NCBI GenBank assembly: GCA_038065435.1
Contig: JBBTQZ010000004.1
Span: 1-9,141, forward strand
DNA from: JBBTQZ01 sp038065435
Lineage (GTDB): Bacteria; Patescibacteriota; Minisyncoccia; Phycocordibacterales; WO2-35-19
Length of the DNA: 9,141 bases
Reading direction: 5' to 3'
Shown: positions 1-6,365 of the stretch, piece by piece
Numbering within the stretch: the first letter of the stretch is position 1
Layout: each line of letters opens with the position of its first letter
The notes under the pieces: generated by a model
Told to the model about the DNA's origin: nothing
Seen by the model: only the letters and a program-made list of their open reading frames with translations
Database searches by the model: none
Program-made: the position numbers and the translations under genes

Positions 1-1
1 C

Positions 2-964
2 CTCAGTGGTACATCAGAAGAAGTTGTAGCCAAAAAAACCTATGTTATATCTATGCTTACAAACGAAGCTCTAGAGGATCCAGAAGCTTATGGTTTGGGC
101 AAGGATGGAGGAGTAAAAGTTGGCGATAAAATAGATTTCTCTAAAATGGCTACTTTTGGAGATAGAAATGAATTTGATCAGCTACTAGAAGACGCGAATA
201 AACTTCCGGAGCCAAAAATAAAAAATTTTTTGGCAAATAACGCAAAGATAGAAGCTTGGGTAAATGATCCAGCAAATGCTGATGTGCCAATAATAAGCGG
301 TAGTGGTCAAGTAACAGAAATACTAGATACAAAAGTAGGTAAAGTAGATAAACCAGAAACAGGCATTTTGGCTAGGGAGTATTTTGGCGAGAAAGTGGTA
401 GAAGCAAGAGAGTTGTCGAACCTCGTTGCTATTCCAGAGACAGATATATCTGATCCAGATAGTTTAAGAAAAGAGATAGAAGAACACAAAGCAAGGCTTT
501 TAGAGCTTGAAAAAAATGCACCACAAAATACGCTACAAAATGCACCACAAAGTACACCACTTAGAACAATGGCGGGGGATTCTGTACCTGCACTTGAGGT
601 GGAAAGAAGCTTTCAAGCTGCCATAGATGGTATATATGCCAAGAAAAGTTTGTTTGGAGGTATAAAGACTCATGGGATCGCTACGAAAGAGTGGGGAGAA
701 GTGGCAGGACTTCCGGCAAATAAAGTATTAGACTATTATAACCACCCGGAAAATTCTGATTTACCTAAAAATGTTATAGCAAGCCTCCAGGTATCGGCAG
801 AACACAGGAATTTGGTGGAGGGAATCAATGGTTTGAAACAAGAAGTAGAAACCCTCACCAAAGCATCTGGTTCAATGGGTGTAGAGATAAAACCTTTTGA
901 TAGAGAAAGTATGGAGGCCTATATAAGGAGATTGGGAGGGTTTAGATTGAAGCTGGCTAAATAG
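2..964 (+). CDS. Hypothetical protein, 5'-truncated by the window edge
   Basis: I do not recognise this protein. The frame is open from base 2, 17 codons before the first ATG at 53, so the true start probably lies outside the window and at least 320 residues are seen. It ends in TAG. The visible part is soluble-looking, acidic and charged, with no obvious signal peptide or membrane segment. Counting from the ATG at 53, there is a charged helical stretch with coiled-coil character (about residues 138-155), then a small Gln/Asn/Pro/Thr repeat (APQNTLQ / APQSTPL, about 156-170). A more globular C-terminal part follows, with a stretch (VSAEHRNLVEGINGLKQEVE) that could be a second coiled coil. It reads in the same direction as the DUF5663-like gene 31 bp downstream. 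No function is assigned. Confidence 0.75.
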   Translation, partial: LSGTSEEVVAKKTYVISMLTNEALEDPEAYGLGKDGGVKVGDKIDFSKMATFGDRNEFDQLLEDANKLPEPKIKNFLANNAKIEAWVNDPANADVPIISGSGQVTEILDTKVGKVDKPETGILAREYFGEKVVEARELSNLVAIPETDISDPDSLRKEIEEHKARLLELEKNAPQNTLQNAPQSTPLRTMAGDSVPALEVERSFQAAIDGIYAKKSLFGGIKTHGIATKEWGEVAGLPANKVLDYYNHPENSDLPKNVIASLQVSAEHRNLVEGINGLKQEVETLTKASGSMGVEIKPFDRESMEAYIRRLGGFRLKLAK

Positions 965-995
965 TAAAAATAATAAATAAAGTATATTAAACCAA

Positions 996-1295
996 ATGAA
1001 TGATGAACTTAAAAAAAGAATAATCCAAGATTTCGGTCTAGCGCAGATGGCGACAGAAGAACAAGAGAAGTTTATAGAACGCATAGGTAATATGCTTTTT
1101 GAATCGGTAATAGAAAGAGCACTGAAGAAAATGGATGAGAGTGCCATGAGCGAATTTGATGAGCTTTTGAATGATGCAGGGGAAGATTATCAGAAAGTCA
1201 TAGCTTTTCTACGCAATCGTGCACCCGGCTTCAAAGACATAGTGACCGATGAGATGGCTCGCCTAAAGCGAGCTACTTCCAGCATATTTGCCTAA
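996..1295 (+). CDS. DUF5663-like small protein
   Basis: This is a 99-residue, all-helical-looking acidic protein starting MNDELKKRIIQDFGLAQM. The pattern of an N-terminal amphipathic helix, then a TEEQEKFIERIGNMLFESV helix and a C-terminal half rich in D, E, F and L resembles the DUF5663 family I associate with Patescibacteria. That assignment is from memory of the pattern, not a search. The function of the family is unknown. The start at 996 has no Shine-Dalgarno; an A/T-rich leader precedes it, as for most genes in the left part of the window. It lies 31 bp after the upstream hypothetical gene and 144 bp before tuf, from which it is separated by a promoter-like element. Confidence 0.7.
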   Translation: MNDELKKRIIQDFGLAQMATEEQEKFIERIGNMLFESVIERALKKMDESAMSEFDELLNDAGEDYQKVIAFLRNRAPGFKDIVTDEMARLKRATSSIFA

Positions 1296-1329
1296 ATCTG
1301 GCCCCTGATCTTTGTGTTTACCTTTACCC

Positions 1330-1358
1330 TTGCGTGATTTTGGCGAGTTTGATATTAT
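1330..1358 (+). promoter_or_regulatory. Putative sigma70-type promoter for tuf
   Basis: A TTGCGT hexamer (1330-1335), a 17-bp spacer and TATTAT (1353-1358) lie about 80 bp upstream of the tuf start. This would give a 5' UTR of roughly 75 nt. That UTR could form a small GGCG/CGCC hairpin (1380-1383 with 1394-1397). The -35 matches 4 of 6 consensus positions and the -10 matches 5 of 6. Confidence 0.5.
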
Positions 1359-1439
1359 AGAGTTTATTGATAAATAAAGGGCGGGTTTTGCTTCGCCTGA
1401 AAATTTTAGAATTAATAATAAACATTTAATTACAAAAAT

Positions 1440-2642
1440 ATGGCAGAAACTTTTGATCGCAGTAAGCCTCATGTAAATGTAGGCACAATAGGCCATGTGG
1501 ACCACGGCAAAACTACTTTGACCGCGAGTATTCTACATGTGCTTGATATGAATAAGGATAAGGGTTATGGGGCTAGGGTGGAAGAAGTAGATAAGATAGA
1601 CAATGCTCCAGAAGAAAAAGCTAGAGGCATAACCATTGCCTTGCACCACAGCGAGTACTGGACTCCTGGTAGGCACTATGCTCACATAGATGCCCCTGGT
1701 CACGCCGACTACATCAAAAACATGATTACTGGTGCAGCTCAAATGGATGGCGCTGTGCTTGTGGTGGCAGCTACTGATGGCGCTATGCCACAGACAAGAG
1801 AGCATGTTCTCCTTGCTCGCCAAGTAGGGGTACCAAAAATAATAGTATTTCTAAATAAATGCGATATGGTACCGGACAAGGACATGATAGATCTTGTGGA
1901 AGAAGAGATCAGAGATCTACTTACTAAAAACCAGTATGACGGAGCAAATACGCCTATAATCCGTGGCTCTGGCTTGAAGGCTCTAGAAGCTAAGGATGTA
2001 AACGACGAATGGGCACAGAAAGTATTGGAGCTTATAAATACTCTTGACACATATCTACCAAATCCTGTTAGAGACATTGAAAAGCCTTTTCTTATGCCAG
2101 TTGAAGACATATTCTCAATTGAAGGCAGAGGCACAGTGGTAACGGGTAAAATAGAAAGAGGCATAGCTAAGGTTGGTGAAGAAATAGAAGTAATAGGCCT
2201 AAAAGATGCTCAAAAGACAACAATCACCGGAATAGAAATGTTTAACAAGCAACTTCAGGAAGGAATGGCTGGTGACAATGCTGGTATACTTTTGCGTGGC
2301 CTTAAGAAAGAAGATGTACACAGAGGTCAGGTTATCGCTAAGCCAGGTAGTGTGACTCCGCACACTGATTTTGAAGCCGAAGTCTATATCCTCAAGAAAG
2401 AAGAAGGCGGTAGACATACCCCATTCTTCTCTGGCTATAAACCACAATTCTACATTCGCACCACAGATGTGACGGGAGAAGTAACTCTTGCGGAAGGAGT
2501 AGAAATGGTAATGCCGGGGGATACTGTAACCTTCAAAGTGAAGCTCGTTGCACCTGTAGCTCTTGAGAGCCAACAGAGATTTGCTATTCGTGAAGGGGGT
2601 AAGACAGTGGGTGCTGGAGTGGTGACGAAGATTGTAGCCTAG
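1440..2642 (+). CDS. tuf: Elongation factor Tu
   Basis: EF-Tu is the GTPase that delivers aminoacyl-tRNA to the ribosomal A site. The 400-residue length is normal for the family. The G domain shows the P-loop GHVDHGKT (18-25), switch I RGITI (62-66), DAPGH (84-88, including the catalytic His88), NKCD (139-142) and SGLK (177-180). Domains 2 and 3 follow, with GRGTVVTG, GGRHTPFF, RTTDVTG and the C-terminal FAIREGGKTVGAGVV block. Compared with E. coli, switch I reads IALHH where INTSH is usual, G3 is DAPGH rather than DCPGH, and G5 is SGLK rather than SALK. These look like lineage variants and no active-site residue is lost. The leader has no Shine-Dalgarno. The tuf-rpsJ order is the conserved str/S10 junction. 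Confidence 0.98.
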   Translation: MAETFDRSKPHVNVGTIGHVDHGKTTLTASILHVLDMNKDKGYGARVEEVDKIDNAPEEKARGITIALHHSEYWTPGRHYAHIDAPGHADYIKNMITGAAQMDGAVLVVAATDGAMPQTREHVLLARQVGVPKIIVFLNKCDMVPDKDMIDLVEEEIRDLLTKNQYDGANTPIIRGSGLKALEAKDVNDEWAQKVLELINTLDTYLPNPVRDIEKPFLMPVEDIFSIEGRGTVVTGKIERGIAKVGEEIEVIGLKDAQKTTITGIEMFNKQLQEGMAGDNAGILLRGLKKEDVHRGQVIAKPGSVTPHTDFEAEVYILKKEEGGRHTPFFSGYKPQFYIRTTDVTGEVTLAEGVEMVMPGDTVTFKVKLVAPVALESQQRFAIREGGKTVGAGVVTKIVA

Positions 2643-2653
2643 TCCATTAAAAA

Positions 2654-2690
2654 ATTGAAAATTGAAAAATTAATCTTTCAATCTTTCAAT
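2654..2690 (+). repeat. AT-rich microsatellite hairpin between tuf and rpsJ
   Basis: Two tandem copies of ATTGAAA (2654-2667) face two copies of TTTCAAT separated by one C (2676-2690). They form an imperfect stem with one bulged base, followed by CTTTTAATT. It could be a weak terminator or an mRNA stabiliser between tuf and the S10 genes. I see no clear promoter for rpsJ in this 71-bp gap. Confidence 0.6.
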
Positions 2691-2713
2691 CTTTTAATTA
2701 CAAAATTCAGTAT

Positions 2714-3082
2714 ATGACAGTAAGCACATTAAAAAAGAAAACAAGTAAAAAGGCTTCTCCTAAAAAAGAAGAACCTATATCTAAGTTGCGCATAAGGGTA
2801 AAAGCTTATGAGTACAAGATATTGGACATATCTGTAAAGCAGATAATAGATACAGCTATGCGTCATGACGCTAAGGTTGTAGGACCTGTGCCTCTACCGA
2901 CTGAAATAAAGAAATATACTGTCAACCGTTCACCTTTCGTCTACAAAAATTCTAGAGAACAGTTTGAAATGAGGGTGCACAGACGAGTGATAGATATTAT
3001 CAACCCTTCTCCTAAGATAATGGAGTCTCTCACCAATCTTTCGCTTCCAAGCGGGGTGTCAATAGACGTAAAGATAATGTAG
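2714..3082 (+). CDS. rpsJ: Small ribosomal subunit protein uS10
   Basis: uS10 is a component of the 30S head; in bacteria it also acts as NusE, which with NusB binds boxA RNA in transcription antitermination. The core begins at SKLRIRVKAYEYKILD and continues through the conserved GPVPLPT and the FEMRVHRRVIDI segment. At 122 residues it is about 20 longer than the usual 102-103. The excess is a lysine-rich N-terminal tail of about 22 residues, probably disordered. The ATG at 2714 is the only ATG in this frame that includes the whole core, but it has no Shine-Dalgarno, so the tail rests on the start choice. It ends in TAG 67 bp before the rplC ATG. Its NusE role is of interest given the boxA-like elements at 8086-8704. 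Confidence 0.96.
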   Translation: MTVSTLKKKTSKKASPKKEEPISKLRIRVKAYEYKILDISVKQIIDTAMRHDAKVVGPVPLPTEIKKYTVNRSPFVYKNSREQFEMRVHRRVIDIINPSPKIMESLTNLSLPSGVSIDVKIM

Positions 3083-3120
3083 TTGAAAAAAAACCTTAGT
3101 TTTGCTAGGGTATTGGAGAG

Positions 3121-3137
3121 CGCCAAACTGGCGTTTT
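3121..3137 (+). terminator. Short GC hairpin with T-run in the rplC leader
   Basis: CGCCA (3121-3125) and TGGCG (3129-3133) form a 5-bp stem with a 3-nt loop, directly followed by TTTT, 12 bases before the rplC ATG. It has the form of a weak intrinsic terminator or attenuator between rpsJ and rplC. The stem is short, so termination would be partial at most. Confidence 0.4.
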
Positions 3138-3149
3138 CTATTGAAAAAG

Positions 3150-3770
3150 ATGAAATTCATGTTAGCCAAAAAGATAAATATGAGCCAGATCTTTGGAGAA
3201 GATGGAGCAGTAACTCCAGGTACGCTTTTGTCCTTCAGTCCTATGACGGTCACAGCTATAAAAAGCAAAGAAAAAGATGGCTACAGCGCAGTACAATTTG
3301 GTTTTGGCAAACGCAAAGAATCCAATCTGTCTAAACCAGTGAGGGGACACTTGAAAGGACTAGGCTCCTTTGCTGTTCTAATGGAAAATAGGTTGGAAGA
3401 TATCTCTCAAATGAAAAGAGGTGATGTGGTCTCTGGCGACATATTTGAAGTGGGCGATAGCATAGCAGTATCCGCTCTGTCTAAAGGCAAAGGTTTTCAG
3501 GGTGTGGTAAAGAGACATGGTTTTCATGGAGGACCTAGAAGCCATGGTCAGAAACATTCTGAAAGAGAACCGGGCTCTATTTCAGGCGGTACTCGTGAGG
3601 GAGGTAGAGTCCCCAAAGGTATGCGTATGGCTGGTCGAATGGGTGGCGACAGAATAACAGTCAAGGGTCTAAAAGTATTGGCTATTGATAAGGAAAATAG
3701 TGTCATAATGATTTCTGGCGCTATACCAGGAAGAAGAGGAACATTAGTGGAATTAAGAAGTACGAATTAA
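3150..3770 (+). CDS. rplC: Large ribosomal subunit protein uL3
   Basis: uL3 binds 23S rRNA early in 50S assembly and reaches the peptidyl-transferase region. From the ATG at 3150 the protein has 206 residues, close to the usual ~209. The family signature is clear: an N-terminal KKINMSQIFGEDG matching the usual GxKxGMTxIFxEDG, then GKGFQGVVKRHGFHGGPRSH, and a central loop ending MRMAGRMGGDRITV. The frame is open back to a TTG at 3102, which would add 16 residues unlike uL3 (LGYWRAPNWRFLLKK) and would span the hairpin at 3121-3137. I therefore prefer 3150; the ATG at 3159 is also possible. There is no Shine-Dalgarno. The last codons overlap a small AT repeat (see 3750-3807). Confidence 0.96.
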   Translation: MKFMLAKKINMSQIFGEDGAVTPGTLLSFSPMTVTAIKSKEKDGYSAVQFGFGKRKESNLSKPVRGHLKGLGSFAVLMENRLEDISQMKRGDVVSGDIFEVGDSIAVSALSKGKGFQGVVKRHGFHGGPRSHGQKHSEREPGSISGGTREGGRVPKGMRMAGRMGGDRITVKGLKVLAIDKENSVIMISGAIPGRRGTLVELRSTN

Positions 3771-3807
3771 GAATCAAGCATAATTCATAATTCTTTATTC
3801 TTGATTC
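3750..3807 (+). repeat. Direct repeats plus AT-rich hairpin between rplC and rplD
   Basis: GAATTAAGAA occurs twice (3750-3759 and 3764-3773), the first inside the last codons of rplC. It is followed by an inverted repeat, GAATCAAG (3771-3778) with CTTGATTC (3800-3807), and by two copies of ATAATTC in the loop. This is the same style of AT microsatellite hairpin as the one between tuf and rpsJ. No T-run follows, so a terminator role is uncertain. Confidence 0.55.
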
Positions 3808-3817
3808 AACAACATAT

Positions 3818-4483
3818 ATGCAATCAATCATTTACAATCAGAAAGGTCAAGAAGTTGGCAAGACTGAACTCCCCGAGAGAGTTTTCGGTTTGTCTTGGAA
3901 TGAAAAATTGGTACACCAAGTTGTAACTAGCATGACGGGGAATGCCCGTATTCCTATAGCTCATACTAAAAATCGCGGAGAGGTGAGTGGTACTGGTAAA
4001 AAACCTTGGAAACAAAAAGGTACTGGTAGAGCTCGTCATGGTTCACGCAGAAGCCCTATATGGGTAGGCGGCGGTGTAGCCCATGGTCCAAGAAATGAAC
4101 GCGATTATAGTAGAAAGATAAACAAGAAGATGAAGACGCAGGCTTTGTTTACAGTACTTTCTCGTAAATTTAACGATGGACAGATTATTTTTATGGATAA
4201 TTTGGAGATGCAGAAACCCAAGACTGCCGAAGCCAAAAAAACGATTGATTTCCTATCCAAAATAAAAGGTTTTGAAAAGCTGGGTAACAAGAAAAATGTC
4301 GCTTTTCTTTCGCTTTCAGAGCCCAACCCTAATACAGAAAAAAGTTTTAGCAATTTTAACAATATGGAAGTGGGTTTGACCAAAGATCTAAACCCTCTAG
4401 ATATACTCAACTACAAGTATTTGATTTTGGAAAATCCGGAGGAGTCTATAAAGACACTTAGCAAACGTAGCAATAAGAAATAA
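3818..4483 (+). CDS. rplD: Large ribosomal subunit protein uL4
   Basis: uL4 is a 50S protein whose extended loop lines the peptide exit tunnel; in E. coli it also represses its own S10 operon. The 221-residue length is slightly above the usual ~201-207. The diagnostic loop is present at about residues 54-91: GEVSGTGKKPWKQKGTGRAR, then RRSPIWVGGGVAHGP and DYSRKINKKMK. The C-terminal Rossmann-like half ends with LNPLDILNYKYLIL, as expected, followed by a basic tail (KTLSKRSNKK). There is no Shine-Dalgarno. rplW starts 8 bp after the stop, so the two are surely co-transcribed. I do not see an E. coli-like S10 leader here, so autoregulation by uL4 cannot be inferred from the sequence. Confidence 0.97.
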   Translation: MQSIIYNQKGQEVGKTELPERVFGLSWNEKLVHQVVTSMTGNARIPIAHTKNRGEVSGTGKKPWKQKGTGRARHGSRRSPIWVGGGVAHGPRNERDYSRKINKKMKTQALFTVLSRKFNDGQIIFMDNLEMQKPKTAEAKKTIDFLSKIKGFEKLGNKKNVAFLSLSEPNPNTEKSFSNFNNMEVGLTKDLNPLDILNYKYLILENPEESIKTLSKRSNKK

Positions 4484-4491
4484 GAAACAAA

Positions 4492-4782
4492 ATGGCAAAA
4501 ATAGAAGAAAAATCAAAATACGCGAAAACTTTGGTGAGGCCTCGTATAACCGAGAAGGCCAATATTTTGGCTGAGAAAAATATCCATACTTTTGAGGTAG
4601 AGCCCAAAGCTACTAAGCTTCAAATAAAGAATGCCATAAAAGCTTTTTATTCTGTGAGCCCTCTCAAAATAACAATCGCCAAAAATCCTGTTAAGAAAGT
4701 TTTTGTAAGAGGTAAAAAGGGCAACAAATCTGGAGTGAAAAAAGCTTATGTGTATCTAAAAAAGGGCGACAAACTAGAATAA
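4492..4782 (+). CDS. rplW: Large ribosomal subunit protein uL23
   Basis: uL23 sits at the polypeptide exit of the 50S subunit, where it is a docking site for trigger factor and SRP. The 96-residue length is typical. Key family blocks are VRPRITEKA (about 16-24), HTFEVEPKATKLQIKNAIKAF (about 32-52) and the basic KGNKSGVKKAYVYLKKGD near the C-terminus. It starts 8 bp after rplD and ends 10 bp before the rplB ATG, in the usual L4-L23-L2 order. Confidence 0.97.
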   Translation: MAKIEEKSKYAKTLVRPRITEKANILAEKNIHTFEVEPKATKLQIKNAIKAFYSVSPLKITIAKNPVKKVFVRGKKGNKSGVKKAYVYLKKGDKLE

Positions 4783-4792
4783 TTTGATTACC

Positions 4793-5635
4793 ATGATAAA
4801 AACTTACAAACCAACAACCAAATCTAGGCGCCATATGTCGGGGGTAAAATACGCCTCTATACTGACAAAAAGCAAGCCAGAAAAATCTCTCGTCTTCGGT
4901 AGAAAGAGAGCTGTGGGACGCAACAACGTCGGCAGAATAACAGTGAGACATAAAGGTGGTGGACACAAAAGGCTTTACAGAATGGTAGATTTTAGATACA
5001 ACAAAATAGGTATACCATTTCGCATAGCTTCTTTGGAATACGATCCAAACAGAACTGGCTTTATAGGTCTTGCTGTCTACAAAGATGGTGAGAAGCGCTA
5101 TGTGCTTTTACCAAAAGATGTAAATGTGGGTGATGAGCGGGTTACAATGATTGAGAGCCCTATAATTTCTGGCAATCGCACTCCTCTTCGCGATATACCA
5201 GTTGGGACATTTGTGTATAACATAGAACTTAAGCCCAATGCTGGCGCTAAGCTAGTGCGTTCTGCGGGTAGCTTCGCTCAAGTAGTAGCCAAAGATGCTG
5301 GTATGGTAGATATCAAGCTACCTTCCACAGAAGTAAGGAAAATAAGAGAGACTTGTTGGGCCAGTATAGGCGAAGTGGGCAATAGCGAAAGACAGCTGGT
5401 GACTATAGGAAAAGCTGGCCGTTCTAGGTGGAAGGGTGTCCGTCCGACTGTGCGCGGTACTGCTATGAACCCAGTGGACCACCCACACGGTGGTGGTGAG
5501 GGTAGGCAAGGTAGAGGCAGAAGGAGAGCCATCTCTCTTTGGGGTAAACCAACTGGCAAAGGTCAGAAATCTCGCAGAAGCAAGAAATATTCCAACAAAC
5601 ACATTGTTAGCAGAAGAAAAGTCGGTAAAAAATAA
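4793..5635 (+). CDS. rplB: Large ribosomal subunit protein uL2
   Basis: uL2 is a core 50S protein needed for subunit association and peptidyl-transferase activity. From the ATG at 4793 it is 280 residues (E. coli 273) and starts MIKTYKPTTKSRR, the expected N-terminus. A TTG at 4784 would add only three residues and is less likely. GGGHKR (55-60) and the hallmark GTAMNPVDHPHGGGEGR (about 222-238) are intact; His230 corresponds to E. coli His229. The protein ends in the usual basic tail (KKYSNKHIVSRRKVGKK). There is no Shine-Dalgarno. In the classic S10 operon rpsS would follow; here rplS follows after 44 bp. Confidence 0.98.
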   Translation: MIKTYKPTTKSRRHMSGVKYASILTKSKPEKSLVFGRKRAVGRNNVGRITVRHKGGGHKRLYRMVDFRYNKIGIPFRIASLEYDPNRTGFIGLAVYKDGEKRYVLLPKDVNVGDERVTMIESPIISGNRTPLRDIPVGTFVYNIELKPNAGAKLVRSAGSFAQVVAKDAGMVDIKLPSTEVRKIRETCWASIGEVGNSERQLVTIGKAGRSRWKGVRPTVRGTAMNPVDHPHGGGEGRQGRGRRRAISLWGKPTGKGQKSRRSKKYSNKHIVSRRKVGKK

Positions 5636-5679
5636 CCCACTTATTCCCCCGTACATTAAGGGAGAGACCAAACAAAAAT

Positions 5680-6108
5680 ATGATAAAAATATCACCAGTT
5701 AATATGAATGAAAGAAAGGCTCTCGACTTGAGGGCGGGCGATACTATTCGTGTCACCCAAAAAATAACCGAAAAAGATAAGAAAACCGGCAAACCAAAAA
5801 TCAGACTCCAAGCTTTTGAAGGGCTTTGCCTTTCTGTAAAGCATGGTAGCGAAGCTGGCGCCACTTTTACACTTCGCAAGACAGCAAGTGGAGTAGGAGT
5901 AGAGCGTATATTCCCCCTATATTCACCTATGATAGATAAGATAGAGGTGACTAGGCGATCCAAAGTACGCAGAGCCAAGCTTTACCATATACGTAAAAAA
6001 GCGGCTAAAGAAATAAGAAGACAAATGAGGAACATCCAAAATGTGCCGGAGGTGGTGGAAATACCGGAAGCTGTTCCAGAGGTAAAGGAAGAAGTTTCTG
6101 CAGAATAA
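5680..6108 (+). CDS. rplS: Large ribosomal subunit protein bL19
   Basis: bL19 lies at the 30S-50S interface and forms intersubunit bridges. The family core is clear: LRAGDTIRV (about 17-25), RLQAFEGLCLSVKHG, then TFTLRKTASGVGVERIFPLYSP and the highly conserved KIEVTRRSKVRRAKLYHIR. At 142 residues it is longer than the usual ~115, mainly through a C-terminal Pro/Glu/Val-rich acidic tail (from about NVPEVVEIPEAVPEV). The ATG at 5680 is used; the internal ATG at 5704 would remove eight residues. A GGGAGAG lies 13 bp upstream, too far for a good Shine-Dalgarno. In E. coli this gene belongs to the rpsP-rimM-trmD-rplS operon, so its place directly after rplB is unusual. Confidence 0.96.
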   Translation: MIKISPVNMNERKALDLRAGDTIRVTQKITEKDKKTGKPKIRLQAFEGLCLSVKHGSEAGATFTLRKTASGVGVERIFPLYSPMIDKIEVTRRSKVRRAKLYHIRKKAAKEIRRQMRNIQNVPEVVEIPEAVPEVKEEVSAE

Positions 6109-6132
6109 CTCATCCCTCTCACTATCGTGTGA

Positions 6133-6157
6133 CCCTTCTCTTATTACAAGAGAAGGG
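6133..6157 (+). terminator. Hairpin terminator after rplS (no T-run)
   Basis: There is a perfect 10-bp stem, CCCTTCTCTT (6133-6142) with AAGAGAAGGG (6148-6157), and a 5-nt ATTAC loop, 24 bp after the rplS stop. No U-tract follows (the next bases are CTTCC), so it may stop transcription only partly or protect the 3' end of the mRNA. Confidence 0.6.
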
Positions 6158-6158
6158 C

Positions 6159-6187
6159 TTCCGAAACCACTACATTTCGATTATACT
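6159..6187 (+). promoter_or_regulatory. Putative promoter for tRNA-Leu
   Basis: TTCCGA (6159-6164), a 17-bp spacer and TATACT (6182-6187) sit just before the tRNA gene, whose first base is at 6197. The -10 is good and the -35 is weak. Confidence 0.45.
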
Positions 6188-6196
6188 TTTTGTATT

Positions 6197-6278
6197 GCTC
6201 GGGTGGGGAAATTGGTAGACCCAGTACCTTGAGGTGGTACCGTCGAAAGACATGCTGGTTCAAATCCAGTCCCGAGCA
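6197..6278 (+). tRNA. tRNA-Leu (anticodon GAG)
   Basis: A full class II cloverleaf is present. The acceptor is GCTCGGG (6197-6203) with CCCGAGC (6271-6277) and discriminator A at 6278. The D arm has GGG/CCC and a TTGG loop. The anticodon stem GTACC/GGTAC (6224-6228/6236-6240) encloses TTGAGGT with GAG at 6231-6233. The extra arm is GTC-GAAA-GAC (6242-6251). The T arm is GCTGG-TTCAAAT-CCAGT (6254-6270), with one G-T pair. The long variable arm and discriminator A fit leucine. The CCA end is not encoded (the next bases are CAA), so a CCA-adding enzyme is required. Confidence 0.96.
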
Positions 6279-6293
6279 CAATGATAATTGTGC
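6276..6293 (+). terminator. Hairpin overlapping the tRNA-Leu 3' end
   Basis: GCACAAT (6276-6282) and ATTGTGC (6287-6293) pair perfectly around a GATA loop. The 5' arm includes the last two acceptor-stem bases and the discriminator, so this helix competes with the mature tRNA fold. It may take part in precursor processing or in weak termination; no T-run follows. Confidence 0.35.
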
Positions 6294-6341
6294 CAGGAGT
6301 TGCAAAGGTTGCAGTAATGTTTTTTACGATCAAAAATGTAG

Positions 6342-6347
6342 TATAAT
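6342..6347 (+). promoter_or_regulatory. -10 element for the TrmB-like gene
   Basis: A perfect TATAAT (6342-6347) lies 18 bp upstream of the ATG at 6366. This implies a near-leaderless mRNA of about 10-14 nt with no Shine-Dalgarno. A -35 is not clear; the T-rich stretch at 6320-6325 is the only candidate at the right distance (16 bp). Confidence 0.5.
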
Positions 6348-6365
6348 TAGAGATATTATAAAAAT

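Noticed and set aside
1739..2164. 141-codon minus-strand ORF inside tuf
   Set aside because: It is a shadow of the EF-Tu coding frame.
3102..3149. Longer rplC start at TTG 3102
   Set aside because: The added 16 residues do not resemble uL3 and would cross a terminator-like hairpin; the ATG at 3150 gives the normal uL3 length.
3083..3334. 83-codon plus-strand ORF starting just after rpsJ
   Set aside because: It overlaps rplC in another frame, starts on a non-ATG codon and shows no family resemblance.
5278..5695. Two minus-strand ORFs (93 and 125 codons) opposite rplB
   Set aside because: Both are shadows of the conserved uL2 C-terminus; no start signals or known motifs.
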